A stretch of DNA of 64,000 nucleotides from Polytrichum commune (GCA_950295325.1 OX485806.1:7872001-7936000); one strand, 5' to 3'. Counted from the stretch's first letter, positions 46,281 to 57,680 are shown. The notes: generated by a model from the letters alone, not told the origin. A program made the numbers and translations.

Positions 46281-48889
46281 AAGCCTTGTTGCTTGAACCT
46301 TTAAGTGTCCACGGTCACACGAGAGGTCATTTCATGGAGGGAACTCCCACAACCTTTTAGAAATTGCTCTTACAAGGAATTGGAGGTGATGAATCTTAAA
46401 AGCACACGCTGTCGGGTAGAGAGGGTTCTGCCTTGGGAAAGCACTGGGCTTTTGGCTGCAACTAGATTTGTTTGTTGGACCGTCGAATCTTCTGGTCTTC
46501 AAGAGTCTCGGTCTTTAGTTTCTTCAAATCTTCAAACTCTTTCCCGTCGGCCTATCCTGTTGCGGCTCTAAATGGGTTAAGGGTAAGGGTAGGATGATAA
46601 GAAACCACAGGCCTCGGACGGGTAAAACGGGACGTCAAAACACGAGCTGACATCCGAAAGATTGGCTCCTAAACTTTCAAATCCACGGTGACCAGCAATC
46701 GTGCCTCACTAATGGGAACAACATAAAACAACCTTATGGGTCATCAATCCCACTTCGTTGTCACAAACATGAAACGGGGCTTTTATGGATTCCCACAAAA
46801 CCCGCAACAAATTTACGATGCAAAAAAAATCAAATGCGACTAGCCTCCAAATCCGGCTGGGAATCATAGAAAGGATAACGAACCACAAGCCACAACACAC
46901 TTGAATCTTGAGAAGTCTTCAAGTCTTCAAATCTTCATATGAATGCCAAATTGAGCGAATGAGATCTTTACAGAAAGCTAACAATAAGTACTACACTTCC
47001 TCAAAGTTTCGTTGCAAACAAAAGACATGTCCGTCTTCTATGGTCGGTCGAAGTCTCAACCCTTCTTAAAAGAGCCAACAGACCTCCCTCCACTCAAACT
47101 AGCACAACTTTTAATTGCTAACTTCAAATCAGCAAGTGAGATCACTCTAGAGAAACAACACCATGAAACACATCTCCTCCATATTTTATTTCAAAATTCA
47201 CATAAACTCACACACCATGAGCTTCAACAAAAAAACCCCTTCTACTCACCAACCTCTTCTCTACAACAACCTCTTCTCTACCACCACACAAAAAATGAGA
47301 GAGACAAAGTCCCCTTTTTATCCTCATCACATGGGCTTCTAATCACCCGTTTGTCCAAAAATAAACTAAGAATAAAAACTAGAAGTAAGACTAAAAAGAG
47401 AAACTAAGAGTAACTAAGAATAAATTAAGAGTAAACAAAAAAAATTTCTATTCCCTTTTACTTTCCTCCAAATCAAAGAATCACAATGCAATATTAAATA
47501 AGTACACATCTATATAGTGTACATATTTACAATACGACAACGCTCACTCTAGAATTTTCAAGGAGTTGTTCATAATCGGTGATTAAGTCATATTGGCATT
47601 TGCCAACACCTCCTTCAGTTCTTGCCAATTTTTTACTTTTATTTTTTATTATCAAACTTGGGCAAATAACCTATACTTGTATCCCCCCACCTTCAAGTCA
47701 ACGTACTTGACTATTAAAAAAACACATATGATGTAAACAAAAAGAAATACTCATCTCGTCACCCAAATTTTAATAACTACAATTTATGAATGCTAACCAA
47801 AATCAAAAACCTTGGTTGTTTTTGAGGGGTCTCTTGATCTTTTGTATGACTCAAATACCACAAATGTGGTGCTAGTGTATGGGTCTTGGAGTTGCTTATG
47901 TGCTCCAAGTGATTCCACATAATTTTGAATAGAAGAGGTGTTCAAAATGGTTGAAAATCATGACAAGGTCAACATGGGCTTTTGGGGCTTCCTCAACCCC
48001 CTTGGTCAATTAAGGGTGGGTTTGCATTAAGGTTCAAGTGCAAGACACTCCAAGAAGGGGAAGGAGGATAACCAATGTTCTACTGGAAAACACGGTGCGA
48101 TAAAAGATAAGGTCCCATTTCATGTCTCAAAGTAAAAATTACATAAGTATTAGAAACAATCATCATACTAATAATATACTTTGAGAATAGATAAAGGGGA
48201 TGATTTCATTATATATATATGGAATATCGCATGAATATGCACATTATCTCGTAGCCCCTTTGAAAATACCCCTCTATTGCAAGTGGTTATCATCTCTATA
48301 GATTGGATGTAAACTTGTCCATTCTAGCCATCTCTTGCAACTTGTCCATTGCAACTCTAGTGAGAAAATGCATATGAAATACTTTTGGTTGTCAATTAGA
48401 GGTTTTTATTTGCCAAATTCTCCAATATTGTAATCCACCAAAATCATTTATTTGAGCATTTTCTTGCTATGAGTTGGAATGGGCTGGATAAGCTGCAATA
48501 GAAGGTTGGAATGGACAAAATTTCATCTGATGACAAGGGAGTCACCCCCACCTAGATGTCCCCTAATGAACCTTACTTTCAAACTCAAAGTTGGTTTTCC
48601 AAACTAAAAGGAGTATTTTCTTAAGTGGGGTATGTTGAGAGTTGGCTAAAAATAGTGCCACATTACCATCACTTCAGGTTTTGCAGACCTTGGACCCGTA
48701 CCCTAGTGTAAACTCCTTAGATCCAAAATTTACTCTCAATCAAAAGATCTGGAACCCTAGTCTAAACCCACCCTAAAATGAAAATCCCAATATTAAAAAT
48801 TAAAAAAAAACAACAACAACAACATCGTTGTCCATGCACTAACATGAATGTGAGCATGTGCAATATACTTAGGGTTAATTCTGAAGTGG
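46281..48889. other. Intergenic, no supported gene
   Basis: The 131-codon frame at 47,012-47,407 is low in complexity (His, Gln, Leu, Lys rich) and ends in a short AAACTAAGAGT-type minisatellite (47,362-47,440). The 88-codon frame at 46,305-46,571 is unrecognised. No bounded element seen. Confidence 0.45.
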
Positions 48890-49760
48890 AATTCAAAGCA
48901 ATGAACGGAAAGAACCGGCTACTAGTTACATATGTCCGATTGTGTTTGGGAAATAACTAGTTGAAGTTCAAGACATGATGAAGAATATCCGCGTCACTAA
49001 GGCATTGTGAACGCCTCCCGTGTGGTTGGGGGTCAGGACAATCTCGGCCGTCGATTACGATCTGATAGATCTATAGGCTCCTATGTTGCCCCAACTTCTA
49101 GTTGCTCTTCCCCTCGGGTAGAGCTTGAAAAACTTCATGTTGGATGACCTCTTCACCTCCATCTACTCACAAATCTTGGATGATTTTTTTCAAACTAAGT
49201 CCTTCATTAAAAGGACTTGTGGAGGAGATGATGCCAATAGGAGTGTTCGAACCCCTCCCTCTTCCTTTTGAAAGGTAGAACCAAGGGTACTAGCCATTAA
49301 ATCCAAGCTCCTTTTGATCACCAACTTTGAAATGAAATGAAATTTAATCGGTTGTATGAAAGCATGTGTGTGGGATATTGAAGGTTCCCAGGGAACCCTT
49401 TGAGAACCTAAAAAATGTCACACAAATGCTCTCATACGATGAGAAGATCAATCAACCCCTTTATCTTGCAAACATCGATTTTTCATCCGTCGGAAGTTTT
49501 TTTGGGAGGGTGCCCGAGCAGTTTCGTAGACCGTAGGATGGGGCTTTGTGAATGAATGGCTAGGATGTGATCTGCCCACGACCACACATCCTTCATTCAC
49601 AACGCCTCAGTGACATGGGAAGAATACTGATAATTTGAGAAGAAAACTATGAAATATACCTCAAACTAATAAATAAAAACTGGAAGACGACAACATGTAA
49701 CCGGTTGGACTTGAACACAACTAGGATTTTGACCAATTATGCTCAAAAACCTCCCCGATT
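48890..49760 (-). repeat. CCGGTT-rich repeat C4, split by a nested element
   Basis: Minus-strand relative of C2 in two pieces. 48,890-48,988 has AAGAACCGGCTACTAGTTAC and GGGAAATAACTAGTTGAAG. 49,628-49,760 has GAAATATACCTCAAACTAAT, ACTGGAAGACGACAACATGT, AACCGGTTGGACTTG, TTTTGACCAATTATGCTCAA and AAACCTCCC. The pieces join in C2 order when 48,989-49,627 is removed. Confidence 0.75.
48989..49618. mobile_element. Mutator-like MITE nested in C4 (9-bp TSD)
   Basis: A 630-bp element with inverted ends: left CCGCGTCACTAAGGCATTGT and right, in reverse complement, CCATGTCACTGAGGCGTTGT. The arms remain alignable for about 60 bp (GTGTGGTTGGGGGTCAG against GTGTGGTCGTGGGCAG). It is flanked by GAAGAATAT (48,980-48,988) and GAAGAATAC (49,619-49,627), a 9-bp duplication with one change, the size typical of Mutator superfamily elements. 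There is no transposase; the interior is non-coding. Confidence 0.75.
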
Positions 49761-50184
49761 ATACACCGATTCAAAGCGTGAAGAGTTGCCCTCGCTCCGA
49801 CGCATAGCTGCGTCACTTCAGTTGGTAGGGCTTTGAAACACCTGTTTGGTCTCGGAACTCGCTTTCAAAATGTAAGAAAATTATTTGAAAGAAGAAGAGG
49901 AAGAAGAGAGAAACGAGGCCGTGGTTAAAAAGTTGTCATCACGTGGTGCATCTTGCGTGTTCAAAGAGTCAATCTTGTGAGTCTTGACTATTATAAGTTA
50001 ACCCCCAATTTTCACAACACGAATGTTGAATCTACGTTTCCAAAGACCACCATTTTTTGTGTGATTGAAAAAGTGATTTAAAACCAAGAACCGTGATGTC
50101 ATCAAGTGCAACGCAATAGGTTATGTGTTGACTTGATAGAAGCCCTTGAACTTGCCATAGTCGGGACGGCATGGGTCCAAACTA
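49761..50184. other. Intergenic, possible degenerate SINE-like stretch
   Basis: 49,806-49,862 contains CTTCAGTTGGTAGGGCTTTG and, about 25 bp later, GGTCTCGGAACTCGC, which loosely recall the A and B boxes of a tRNA-type promoter. The match is too poor for a call. Confidence 0.25.
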
Positions 50185-50402
50185 CACTTAATGTGATATT
50201 TAGTGTCACTTAGTGTTTGACGTTACATAATGTTATATCAGTTTATTATTGATGTAAAATTTTAACCAAGTAAAGTTGTTAATCTTTCATAATGTCCAAA
50301 CAACCACTTTGACGTTTGTTGGTTATATATGAAGTATACATTGAATAGATATAACATTGCGTATTTTCAAATTGTAAGTGACACTACATACATTAGTTAG
50401 TG
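50185..50402. mobile_element. CACTAAATA-ended TA-flanked MITE, copy M2
   Basis: 218 bp between TA dinucleotides (50,183-50,184 and 50,403-50,404). It is identical in length to M1 and shares ACCAAGTAAAGTTGT, CATAATGTCCAAAC, ACATTGCGTA and TAGATATA. Ends CACTTAATGTGATATTTAGTG and, inverted, CACTAACTAATG. Confidence 0.85.
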
Positions 50403-50589
50403 TAGTAGTATATACTTAAAGGATTGAACCTCGATCATTCTTAGGAGTTGAATGAGTGTGAATGAGGTTTGGACTCAAGAAGATTCTAAGAGCTCATGGG
50501 CGTGAATGTCGTAACCATGTTTTATGTTGTTTATCATAAAATCCGTCACGACTTTTTCCTCCTCATTATTCTTCTCACAAGGTCTTTCG

Positions 50590-51760
50590 TTTCGAGAGAT
50601 AAGTTGAATTTAGAGGTGCAAATACGGTCAAGTACGTGAAGGAATCCAACATTCAATTCTCTAGAATTTCTCATATTTTGAGCCGTCGTTTCTACATGCA
50701 ATTGTAATGCACTTTGACTGGTCTTGAGGCTTGAATTTGTGGCTCACCAAGAGCTCATGGACTTGGATGTTAGGAATGAAACTTGCTCATGAGGTTAGTG
50801 ATGGTGTCCCTAAGTTGTATGGTTGAAGAAATAAGTTGAATTCAAGATGCAAATACAGTCAAGTATGTTAAAGAATCCAACGTTCGATTCTATGCACTTT
50901 TCTATAATTTGAGCCACCATTTCTACATACAATTTTATTTTGATCGATCATGAGGCTTCAACTCAAGGAACTCGAGGAGTTGAGGATGAATGACCTAAAT
51001 GGGAAAACATGATTCTTGTGATCAATATCGCTAAAAAATTTACTTTAAAAAAGAAAGGAAACAAAACTTTTCTAATCTAAGTTTCTCCTATAAGGAAATT
51101 AGCTTTGGGGGGTGGGGATCACTCACTAGTTATAAAACAAAACACATGGGATAGAGTATAGGATCATGTATAATCTTTGGACCTAAAAATCTAAAAAATG
51201 AGAGTAAATCAAGGCCAATAAATTCATTCAGAGTATATACATAGAACACGCTTGAAATATTCGTCAAATTTGTGAAATGTTATAAAGAATATGCACATTA
51301 CATATAAACCCCTAAAAATACTCATTTGCCGCACATGGTATGAACAAAAAATATATAATGCACCCCTTGAGAAAATAAGATGAACTTGGGGTTCAAATAT
51401 GGTCAAGTACGTGAAGGAATCCAACATACAAATTCTATGTAAAATATTGTATTTTTAATCATCATCATTATTCTACATGCGATTGTATTTTGTTGATCGT
51501 GAGGCTTGAACTCAAGGGATTATGAGGGTTGAGCATGAATGCAATGACAAAATTTTATGACAAAACTTATGGTGCGGCTCGCCATGATTTTTCAATGCAA
51601 TATTATTCTAATGAGGTCCTTTAGTTGAAGGAAGAAGTTGAACTTATGGTGTGAATACAATCAAGTAGATGGTAAACTTCAATGCACAATTATATGCAAT
51701 CTCTAGTAATTGGAGCCATCATAATCCTCAATGCGATTGTATTTTCAATAATCATGAGGC
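50590..51760 (+). repeat. Strongly diverged tandem units, ~230-250 bp, with gap
   Basis: Units recognised by AAGTTGAATTTAGAGGTGCA, TACGGTCAAGTACGTGAAGG and AATCCAACATTCAATTCT start at about 50,602, 50,829, 51,376 and 51,625. Each is followed by AGCC(G/A)(T/C)C(G/A)TTTCTACATGC and TGAGGCTTGAA(C)TC. An unrelated stretch (about 51,000-51,370) separates the second and third units. No gene. Confidence 0.7.
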
Positions 51761-51904
51761 TCGAAGTTATGGAATTATGAGAATTCATGGGTTGTGAATG
51801 TCATACTTGGTAGTCATGATGTTTGTTATGGGTCTCCACCACAACCTTCTCTCTCGTTATTCTTCTAATGAAAATAAATTTTTAAGGTAAAGGTAGATAT
51901 ACAC

Positions 51905-52340
51905 AGGGGGTCCTAAAGTGTAGAGGAAAGAATGACAATGGATGTGTTAGTTTCATCCAATTTACATTTTCATTCATTATAGTCATATGGTCATAGTCTT
52001 CAATGACTATCATTTATGTTCTTATTAGGGTTTGCATTTGGGTTGTAGGTATTTAGTATCTACATATTGTAGGTTCTTGGAGCACTCATGGGCTTCCTTG
52101 AGTTTTTCTCTTCAAATTGTGGCTAACTTATTGTGCTTTGGTCTTTTATACAATCGTTGACTTACATGCTATGGATGGAAAAACGTTCAATGACTTTCTC
52201 ATTGGAAAGTGACAATGAATTTTATGTGTATTAAAGGTTTATTTAATACATGATTTTTTTGTGTATGAAGTGGAGGCACTTCTCACATTGAAATAAAAAG
52301 CTTAGTATAAATGCATGAGTCCATTTTCTAGCATGTTGTT
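51905..52340 (-). repeat. Dispersed repeat R, copy R4 (inverted)
   Basis: Reverse complement of the left part of R2 (20,510-20,815): GTGTTAGTTTCATCCAATTT, TTATTAGGGTTTGCATTTG, TCATGGGCTTCCTTGAGTTTT, TTACATGCTATGGATG and TTCAATGACTTTCTCATT. Confidence 0.6.
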
Positions 52341-52675
52341 AGTACATGTATATGTATTTTTCTTTATAAACTTCTCATATATAGGGGATTTCATTTCACA
52401 GTGACTCACGCACGCCATTTAGGTTTCCAGTGAAGAACACACACCCCGGGTACTTAATAATGTTATGCACGGCTTGCATTGAAAATTGTCCCAAAATAAG
52501 CTAGGACCATGTCAATTCCATTAAAGTGCATAACATTAGTGAGCACAAATCTTCAATTAATTGGGCCATGAAATCCTAAGAGTATAATCACAACATCTTG
52601 CAAATTTTTACACTGCACGTTGCAGTGTTAGCATGATGATGTATGGAAGACCCTTACTGTGCTAAATAATATTTT

Positions 52676-53613
52676 GTGGGTATGGTCAAGCTAAAATGCT
52701 TAAAAAATGCAAAATTTCAAGACATCCAATTTTTGCAAATTGTGGGAAATAAAAGCCTCAACTTTAAATGCAAAATGTTGACCTCTTTTTTTTTGGAAAT
52801 GACATTATGGTTTTGTGCTAGTCACAAGTGGTGGTATGTGGTTGGCAAGACTACATACAATATTTGGCATTTGAAAATGGATTTTGATTTGATAGCACCG
52901 GAGGCTACCATATTGGAAGACCCTAGGTTTAAATTAGCTCAATCTAGAGAATCCCATGTTGTCTATTAGGGTAGCCCTAGTATTATTGTGGAGAAAGTGG
53001 ACTTAACTCCTCCACCTGATGGGACCTAGGAGGGTCTATGTTGTCATGGGTGGGAAACAACCCTATGTACTATGTAAACACATGTACCATTTGTGTTTGT
53101 TGGTCTTGCATGCAGATAAGGATGAGGATAATTTCATCCACAACAACTTTTGGAGCCATGCTTCTGTATGTAAGCTTCTTAGCAACAATCCTATGGTTTA
53201 GGTTGTCCTTGGTGGCAGGTTAGAGGGCATTAGTTTATTTCCAAACAATACTCAAAGATTATTGTTTTGTCAACATTACATACATTTTGAGATACATAAT
53301 ATCATATTTCTACAATATGTTTTATGTTATGGAGCAGCACATTAGCATGTTAGCAACTCCCCATCGGTGCTTGGATTTCTATTGAATTTTCAATGCCAAG
53401 AAAATGTTTCTATTGATTTTTATTATATTTTCTACTAGACTTCATTCTCGTTTTGATTGCTTCCAGCTTCCAGGGCTTGGCCATCAACAACCAAGTCTAG
53501 CAGAGCTACCTCACTTGCAAAGTTGTCCAACAAGTTGAGGTGGCCTTGGAGGACTTGGTCGACAATGTCCAAGCTTGCCACAACCACCTCATTTGCATTA
53601 CCCCCAAATACCG
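52676..53613 (+). pseudogene. Coding-like decayed region, unrecognised product
   Basis: 52,676-52,969 is open (contains HKWWYVVGKTTYNIWHLKMD and APEATILEDPRFKLAQSRE) and continues in frame past a TAG with GSPSIIVEKVDLTPPPDGT to a second TAG at about 53,030. In another frame, about 53,107-53,340 reads HADKDEDNFIHNNFWSHAS with one stop. A third piece, 53,472-53,613, follows a pyrimidine-rich CTTCCAG acceptor-like site and precedes GAGGTGTG; it reads VVQQVEVALEDLVDNVQACH after one TAG. The pieces look like worn exons. No domain is recognised, so gene identity is unknown. Confidence 0.25.
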
Positions 53614-54203
53614 AGGTGTGTTTTTTTTTGTTTTTTTTGTTTTTGGTAGTCAGGGTGACCTCAAAATTCCAGCATAGACAATTTTGTTATAATCATTTGA
53701 CATAGAACATGTGGATGGCTAAAAAATTGTGTGACCAATTCTAACTTTGAATAACTTCCATCCACACGATTTGATCTACCATAAGAGGTGCCCATTTTTG
53801 TTGGTGACCTATTGAATACTTGAGATGATTTAGGAGATTTTGCTTCAACGTTTATGGATTAAAAGAGCCTAGAGCCAGGAGATGACGTCTCACCATGAGG
53901 GCTAAAACAACCTCAAAGGGCTTGACTGTCAAAGACCATGGTTTTTGGCTGATCGATAGGTCATGCCAAGTCTCGTGAACAAGCCGCATGCCACATCCTC
54001 GGGGTAGACTCAAAGCTCTTTTTGGGCAGTCGAAAACAAAAACATCCATATGGACATGTCCAATTTTCTCTCATGCAAAGAAAGCTAAAAAATATTCAAC
54101 TGCATATAAGTATGCAAGGAGGTATAAACATAGGCATGTGCATCCACAAAAATAGGCTCACAAGGTCCTCTCATGAAATAGCTTCATTCTGTCTTTCTTT
54201 TTT
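53614..54203. other. Intergenic, no gene seen
   Basis: T-rich stretch at 53,618-53,646, otherwise unremarkable. Confidence 0.45.
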
Positions 54204-54880
54204 TTGGCACAAATTCAAAAGTCAATTGCAGAGAGAACCCAAAATACAACCAACCCGGCCGAAACAACGCAGTTCGAGTGGAATAACTTCATTCTTTCCA
54301 ACACCAACGCCAACCCAAAAACTTTGCATAATGCCTATGCCAAACACGTCTCTTTTGCATGGCATCCTAAACTCAATTTGAAACTCCCCAACGCAGCCAT
54401 GGCCAACATTTGTGGTCTCATTATCAAGCAAATCCAAAACCAACTCCCTTCACAACTTTGGAGCGCCATCACTACTACCATTGTGCTTATGAAGGATGAG
54501 TTCCTGTTGCTTGAAAGGGAATTTGCCAAGAAGCAAAGGCCGAAGATAAAGGGGAAGCACTCGCGAAACTCAAACCCCCTCCCCACCCAATTATCCCTCT
54601 CTACATGTGATCCAAAGATAATGTGAACATTTTTTTTCCCCGTGTTAATTCCATCGAGCAACAACGAAATACGTTGGATTTCACAAGAGGATGGATTTTT
54701 ATTTTTATTTTCCGCCAAAGGGGCCGATTTGGTATAAAAGGTGATTGATTTTTGGGCGGGAATCGGTTGCCCACTCACGAAATTTGCGACCGCTTTAAGC
54801 ACATGGCTTGACGCAATTGGGTGGCCTTCAAATTTTGCGTGTGCTTGATTGAATTCCTGTGGATGCTCAAGGGTCTTCAT
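54204..54880. other. Longest open frames of the window, overlapping on both strands
   Basis: A 140-codon plus frame (54,204-54,626) and a 181-codon minus frame (54,335-54,880) overlap. The plus product reads FEWNNFILSNTNANPKTLHN, HPKLNLKLPNAAMANICGLI and, at the end, LLEREFAKKQRPKIKGKHSR, with a helical, basic character that seems more protein-like. The minus product has an MKTLEHPQEFNQAHAKFEGH start and then Phe/Ser/Cys-rich sequence. At most one is real. Neither matches a family I know. The plus frame could be a gag- or ORF1-like fragment. Confidence 0.3.
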
Positions 54881-55700
54881 GGGCTAGAACATGCAACAAC
54901 CTTCATAAAGCACTTGCTCAACTAACAACGGCATTTGAAGAACCTCGAGCCCCCTTGAGAGGGAGATGTGACACAAGGGGGGTTGCTAACTATGACAGCC
55001 AAGGCATCTTTTTGCACCTGTCACAAGCCAAACGAAGAGTGTGTAAAGTCTAAACTTGCCCATTGAAAGAAAAGCGAAAATGAAAAAATCTCTGTCATAT
55101 GGAAAGGCGCAAAAAATTAAAATGAAATTAGCATGTCAAAAGAACGGTCCCCTCAACCATAACCCATCAATCATATCCCATAATTGTGGGCAAACAATGT
55201 CGTATCCCATAATATATAAGCTATGCTTCAATCTCATAGTGACTTAAGAGATACGAGTCCACTTCTACACTTGTAAGTGGCACCTAACTAAACCCGATTT
55301 GAATTTGTGTTGGGTTTTCGATGTGATTGTGATCATGGAAGGGGGTTTCATTGAAAATTTGGATGCTTTGATGCGAGTTTCGTTATGCGGGATAGAGGTG
55401 GAGAATATGGATTGGAGGGCGGTAATCGAGTTGTGGCGCAACATCAGGAATGAAGGAGTTCTTAGTTTGGACTAAACATTGTGAGAAGTTCAAACTTCTC
55501 TACATTTATATTTGAAAGAATACGATTTGATCTTCAAATTTGTGTGGAAGATTAAAATCTTCTTAACCTACCATTTGAAAGGTAGTTTTCGATGTTGTCC
55601 TTCACATTGAAAGGCCAACAAACTAAAACAATAAAATAAAAGAGAAGAAGAAGAAGAAGAAGAAGTTGTTAAATGAAATGAAGGTGGACCCGTCAAAACG
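54881..55700. other. Intergenic, no supported gene
   Basis: A (GAA)n tract lies at 55,641-55,664. Frames of 63-64 codons are unrecognised. Confidence 0.5.
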
Positions 55701-55850
55701 GAGCACTAATTTTAATTTTAATTTTTGGAACACAGGATGCGCGTGGATGCTGGAAATCGAACCTCCAACCACTCCATTTGATTTGGGGTACGACCCTGCT
55801 ATCCTCCGGTAGTTTAGAGTCATCTTGGACAGAAAAGGAGCACTGATGAC
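55701..55850 (-). mobile_element. Probable tRNA-derived SINE, copy 1
   Basis: Read on the minus strand: GATGACTCTAAACTACCGGA, GGATAGCAGGGTCGTACCCC (A-box-like), AAATGGAGTGGTTGGAGGTT and a B box GGTTCGATTTCC (complement of 55,752-55,764). The sequence TGTGTTCCAAAAATTAAAAT follows, with a simple AAATT-type tail. The A-to-B spacing of about 40 bp fits an internal RNA polymerase III promoter. The copy at 60,745-60,945 has the same order and orientation. No tRNA gene itself is present. Confidence 0.6.
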
Positions 55851-56029
55851 AGCCTCCATGGCGACGTGAATCCAGGGTCTGCGGTTGCAGGGGAACATTC
55901 GTTGGGGCCATGCTCCCACAGCCCGTCTCATAATTATGTGGGCCTCAGAGTTTCAGGAAAATTTCAAGCCACCATGCCCCAAGCCCAAACGACCTCATAT
56001 TATTGGGTAGCCGCAGGCGGGCAGCCTGC
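55851..56029. other. Short stretch between SINE and foldback copy
   Basis: GC-richer than average and without a supported gene. The 112-codon plus frame (55,866-56,204) runs into foldback element F3 and is a by-product. Confidence 0.4.
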
Positions 56030-56545
56030 TTTGGCCAATGATTTCAATGGCAGACCCGCCCCCCGGGCTACATCACATCTTCATTCGGCTGGGGCCCGCC
56101 CCTCCCATGCCTCCTTTGTTGTCCGGTCTTCCTGCCCGCACCTGCGTGGGAACTCTTCCCTGTTGGGAACCAATGCGACAATACGCAGTCACTTAAGCCG
56201 TTAAGGTCCTTTGGCATGTGAAGGAGCTTCATCAATGAACTTGGGAATAATGAATGTGATGTCAACTTGAATATTTGTAGTTTTGATCGGGTATTGTCAC
56301 ATTGGTTTTTAACGAGGAAAAGTTTAGGGTCAGGTGCAGGTAGGAAGACCGGGCAGTGAAGGAGGCGTGGAGGGGGGGGGGGGGGGGAGGGGCCCAACTG
56401 AATGAAGATGTGACCTAGCCCGGGTGGGTGTACCATTGAAATCATTGGCCAAACTAGGTTGGTTGCTCGTGGAGCCCAACTGAATGAAGATGTGATCTAG
56501 CCCGGGGCGGCATACCCTACATTGAAATTGCAATGGCTATAATAA
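56030..56545. mobile_element. Foldback MITE family F, copy F3 with duplicated right end
   Basis: Left arm TTTGGCCAATGATTTCAATGG, CCCGGGCTACATCACATCTT and CACCTGCGTGGGAACTCTTC. The centre is as in F2. The right arm has GGGTATTGTCACATTGGTT, a 16-G run (56,372-56,387), CCCAACTGAATGAAGATGTG and CCATTGAAATCATTGGCCAA ending at about 56,455. A second right-end segment (GGAGCCCAACTGAATGAAGA, GATCTAGCCCGGGGCGG) follows at 56,473-56,530. The arms are longer than those of F2, so family limits vary or F2 is an internal deletion form. Confidence 0.72.
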
Positions 56546-56646
56546 GGGGGTTGCATGTAACCCATCCCAAACCAAGCCCCAACCGGTAAGCCCATATTAG
56601 GTGTTGGCAGGGACCAAAATTGGTCACACCCGTGCCTAAGGGTTTA

Positions 56647-57120
56647 GGGCCACATCACAAATGAATCAAGAGCCATGACCATGAAATTGAGAGAGCCCAA
56701 AAGAAAGTATGCAAAGGTTGTCCCAAGACACCTCCAAAATTATGTAGTGTGAAATCATATGTGGCCAGTCCCTCAACCAAATGCTATTCAATGAAATTCT
56801 AATTCATGTGGGTCCTCACACATGATAAAATAGAATAAACCAACGGTTGTGAGCGTTCGGAGTGCCATGGTCTCCCGGTTTTGTGTTAGACCTACCTCCA
56901 AGAGGTGGTTTTAAAAAATAGTCCAAGTGACCATGAAACATGATCCATTCGATACCATGTGGGAACCCACGTAGACTTTACATCCATCTTGCATTCACAT
57001 ACTCCGTTGGTCCCTCAAGTGTAGTGTGAAGGGAACTTGGACCCGCTCCGCCTTCTCCACCAATGAGAGTGCTTGAAGTGTAATGGTCACGGGCTCTCAG
57101 TCTCGTGTGTGAAGTGGCCC
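56647..57120. mobile_element. GGGCC-ended Harbinger-like MITE, copy H2 (TTA TSD)
   Basis: 474 bp between exact TTA repeats (56,644-56,646 and 57,121-57,123). Ends GGGCCACATCAC and GTGTGTGAAGTGGCCC. It is inverted relative to H1 and matches it along its whole length (for example CCTCCAAGAGGTGGTTTT, CCACGTAGACTTTACATCC, CCTCAAGTGTAGTGTGAAG). No coding frame. Confidence 0.85.
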
Positions 57121-57339
57121 TTAATCAACACGTATCCAACCAGGAGCGCTCATTTACATTCACGAATTTATGCAGTTAGGGGTGGGGGTGAATTAATTGA
57201 ATTAAATCGAAGGCTCTTTGCCCCCGGCCAACGTCATCACTTCAATTCTGGAGTCAACGATAACAGATTCGAATGAGTTCTGTGAGTAATAAGCACCGCA
57301 TTCAATTTCGGGATGGATGTGCTACATGGAGACAATACA

Positions 57340-57680
57340 CTATGGTATATAAGGTAGGTGGTGCTAAAACCGTCGCTTTTGAGTGTCGAGAGTATCTACT
57401 ATTATTGAGTTGATGAAGTTCTAGATGCTTCGAGTCATTAGCAATTGAAAGGGGATGTCGGTGCACCAAAATATGTCTTATTTGAGCTTCGTATGCAAAA
57501 GTTATAACTTTTTTAAGGGTTCAAAGTCTTCTTGGTAGATGACCCAAGACCAACATGGGAGAATGATGTTATCAGGTGGTGGACATTTTCAATATTAATT
57601 TTCAGTTATTTTGCAAGATTTTAGGTGTTGGTGTTGTGTGGGGTTGTTATCTCAACTCCATCTACTTTTAGGTAAACATG
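57340..57680 (+). repeat. Dispersed repeat V, copy 2
   Basis: Counterpart of 15,340-15,700 (AAAACCGTCGCTTTTGAGT, TTATTTGAGCTTCGTATGCA, TAGATGACCCAAGACCAACA). It is preceded by GGTATATAAGGTAGG in place of ATGATCTAAGGTAGAGG. Confidence 0.65.

Noticed and set aside
47012-47407. 131-codon plus-strand frame
   Set aside because: Low-complexity His, Gln, Leu and Lys sequence ending in a small minisatellite; no family or conserved copy seen.
49790-49870. Possible tRNA-type SINE with A and B boxes
   Set aside because: Only loose resemblance (AGTTGGTAGGGC and CTCGGAACTCGC); no second copy in the window.
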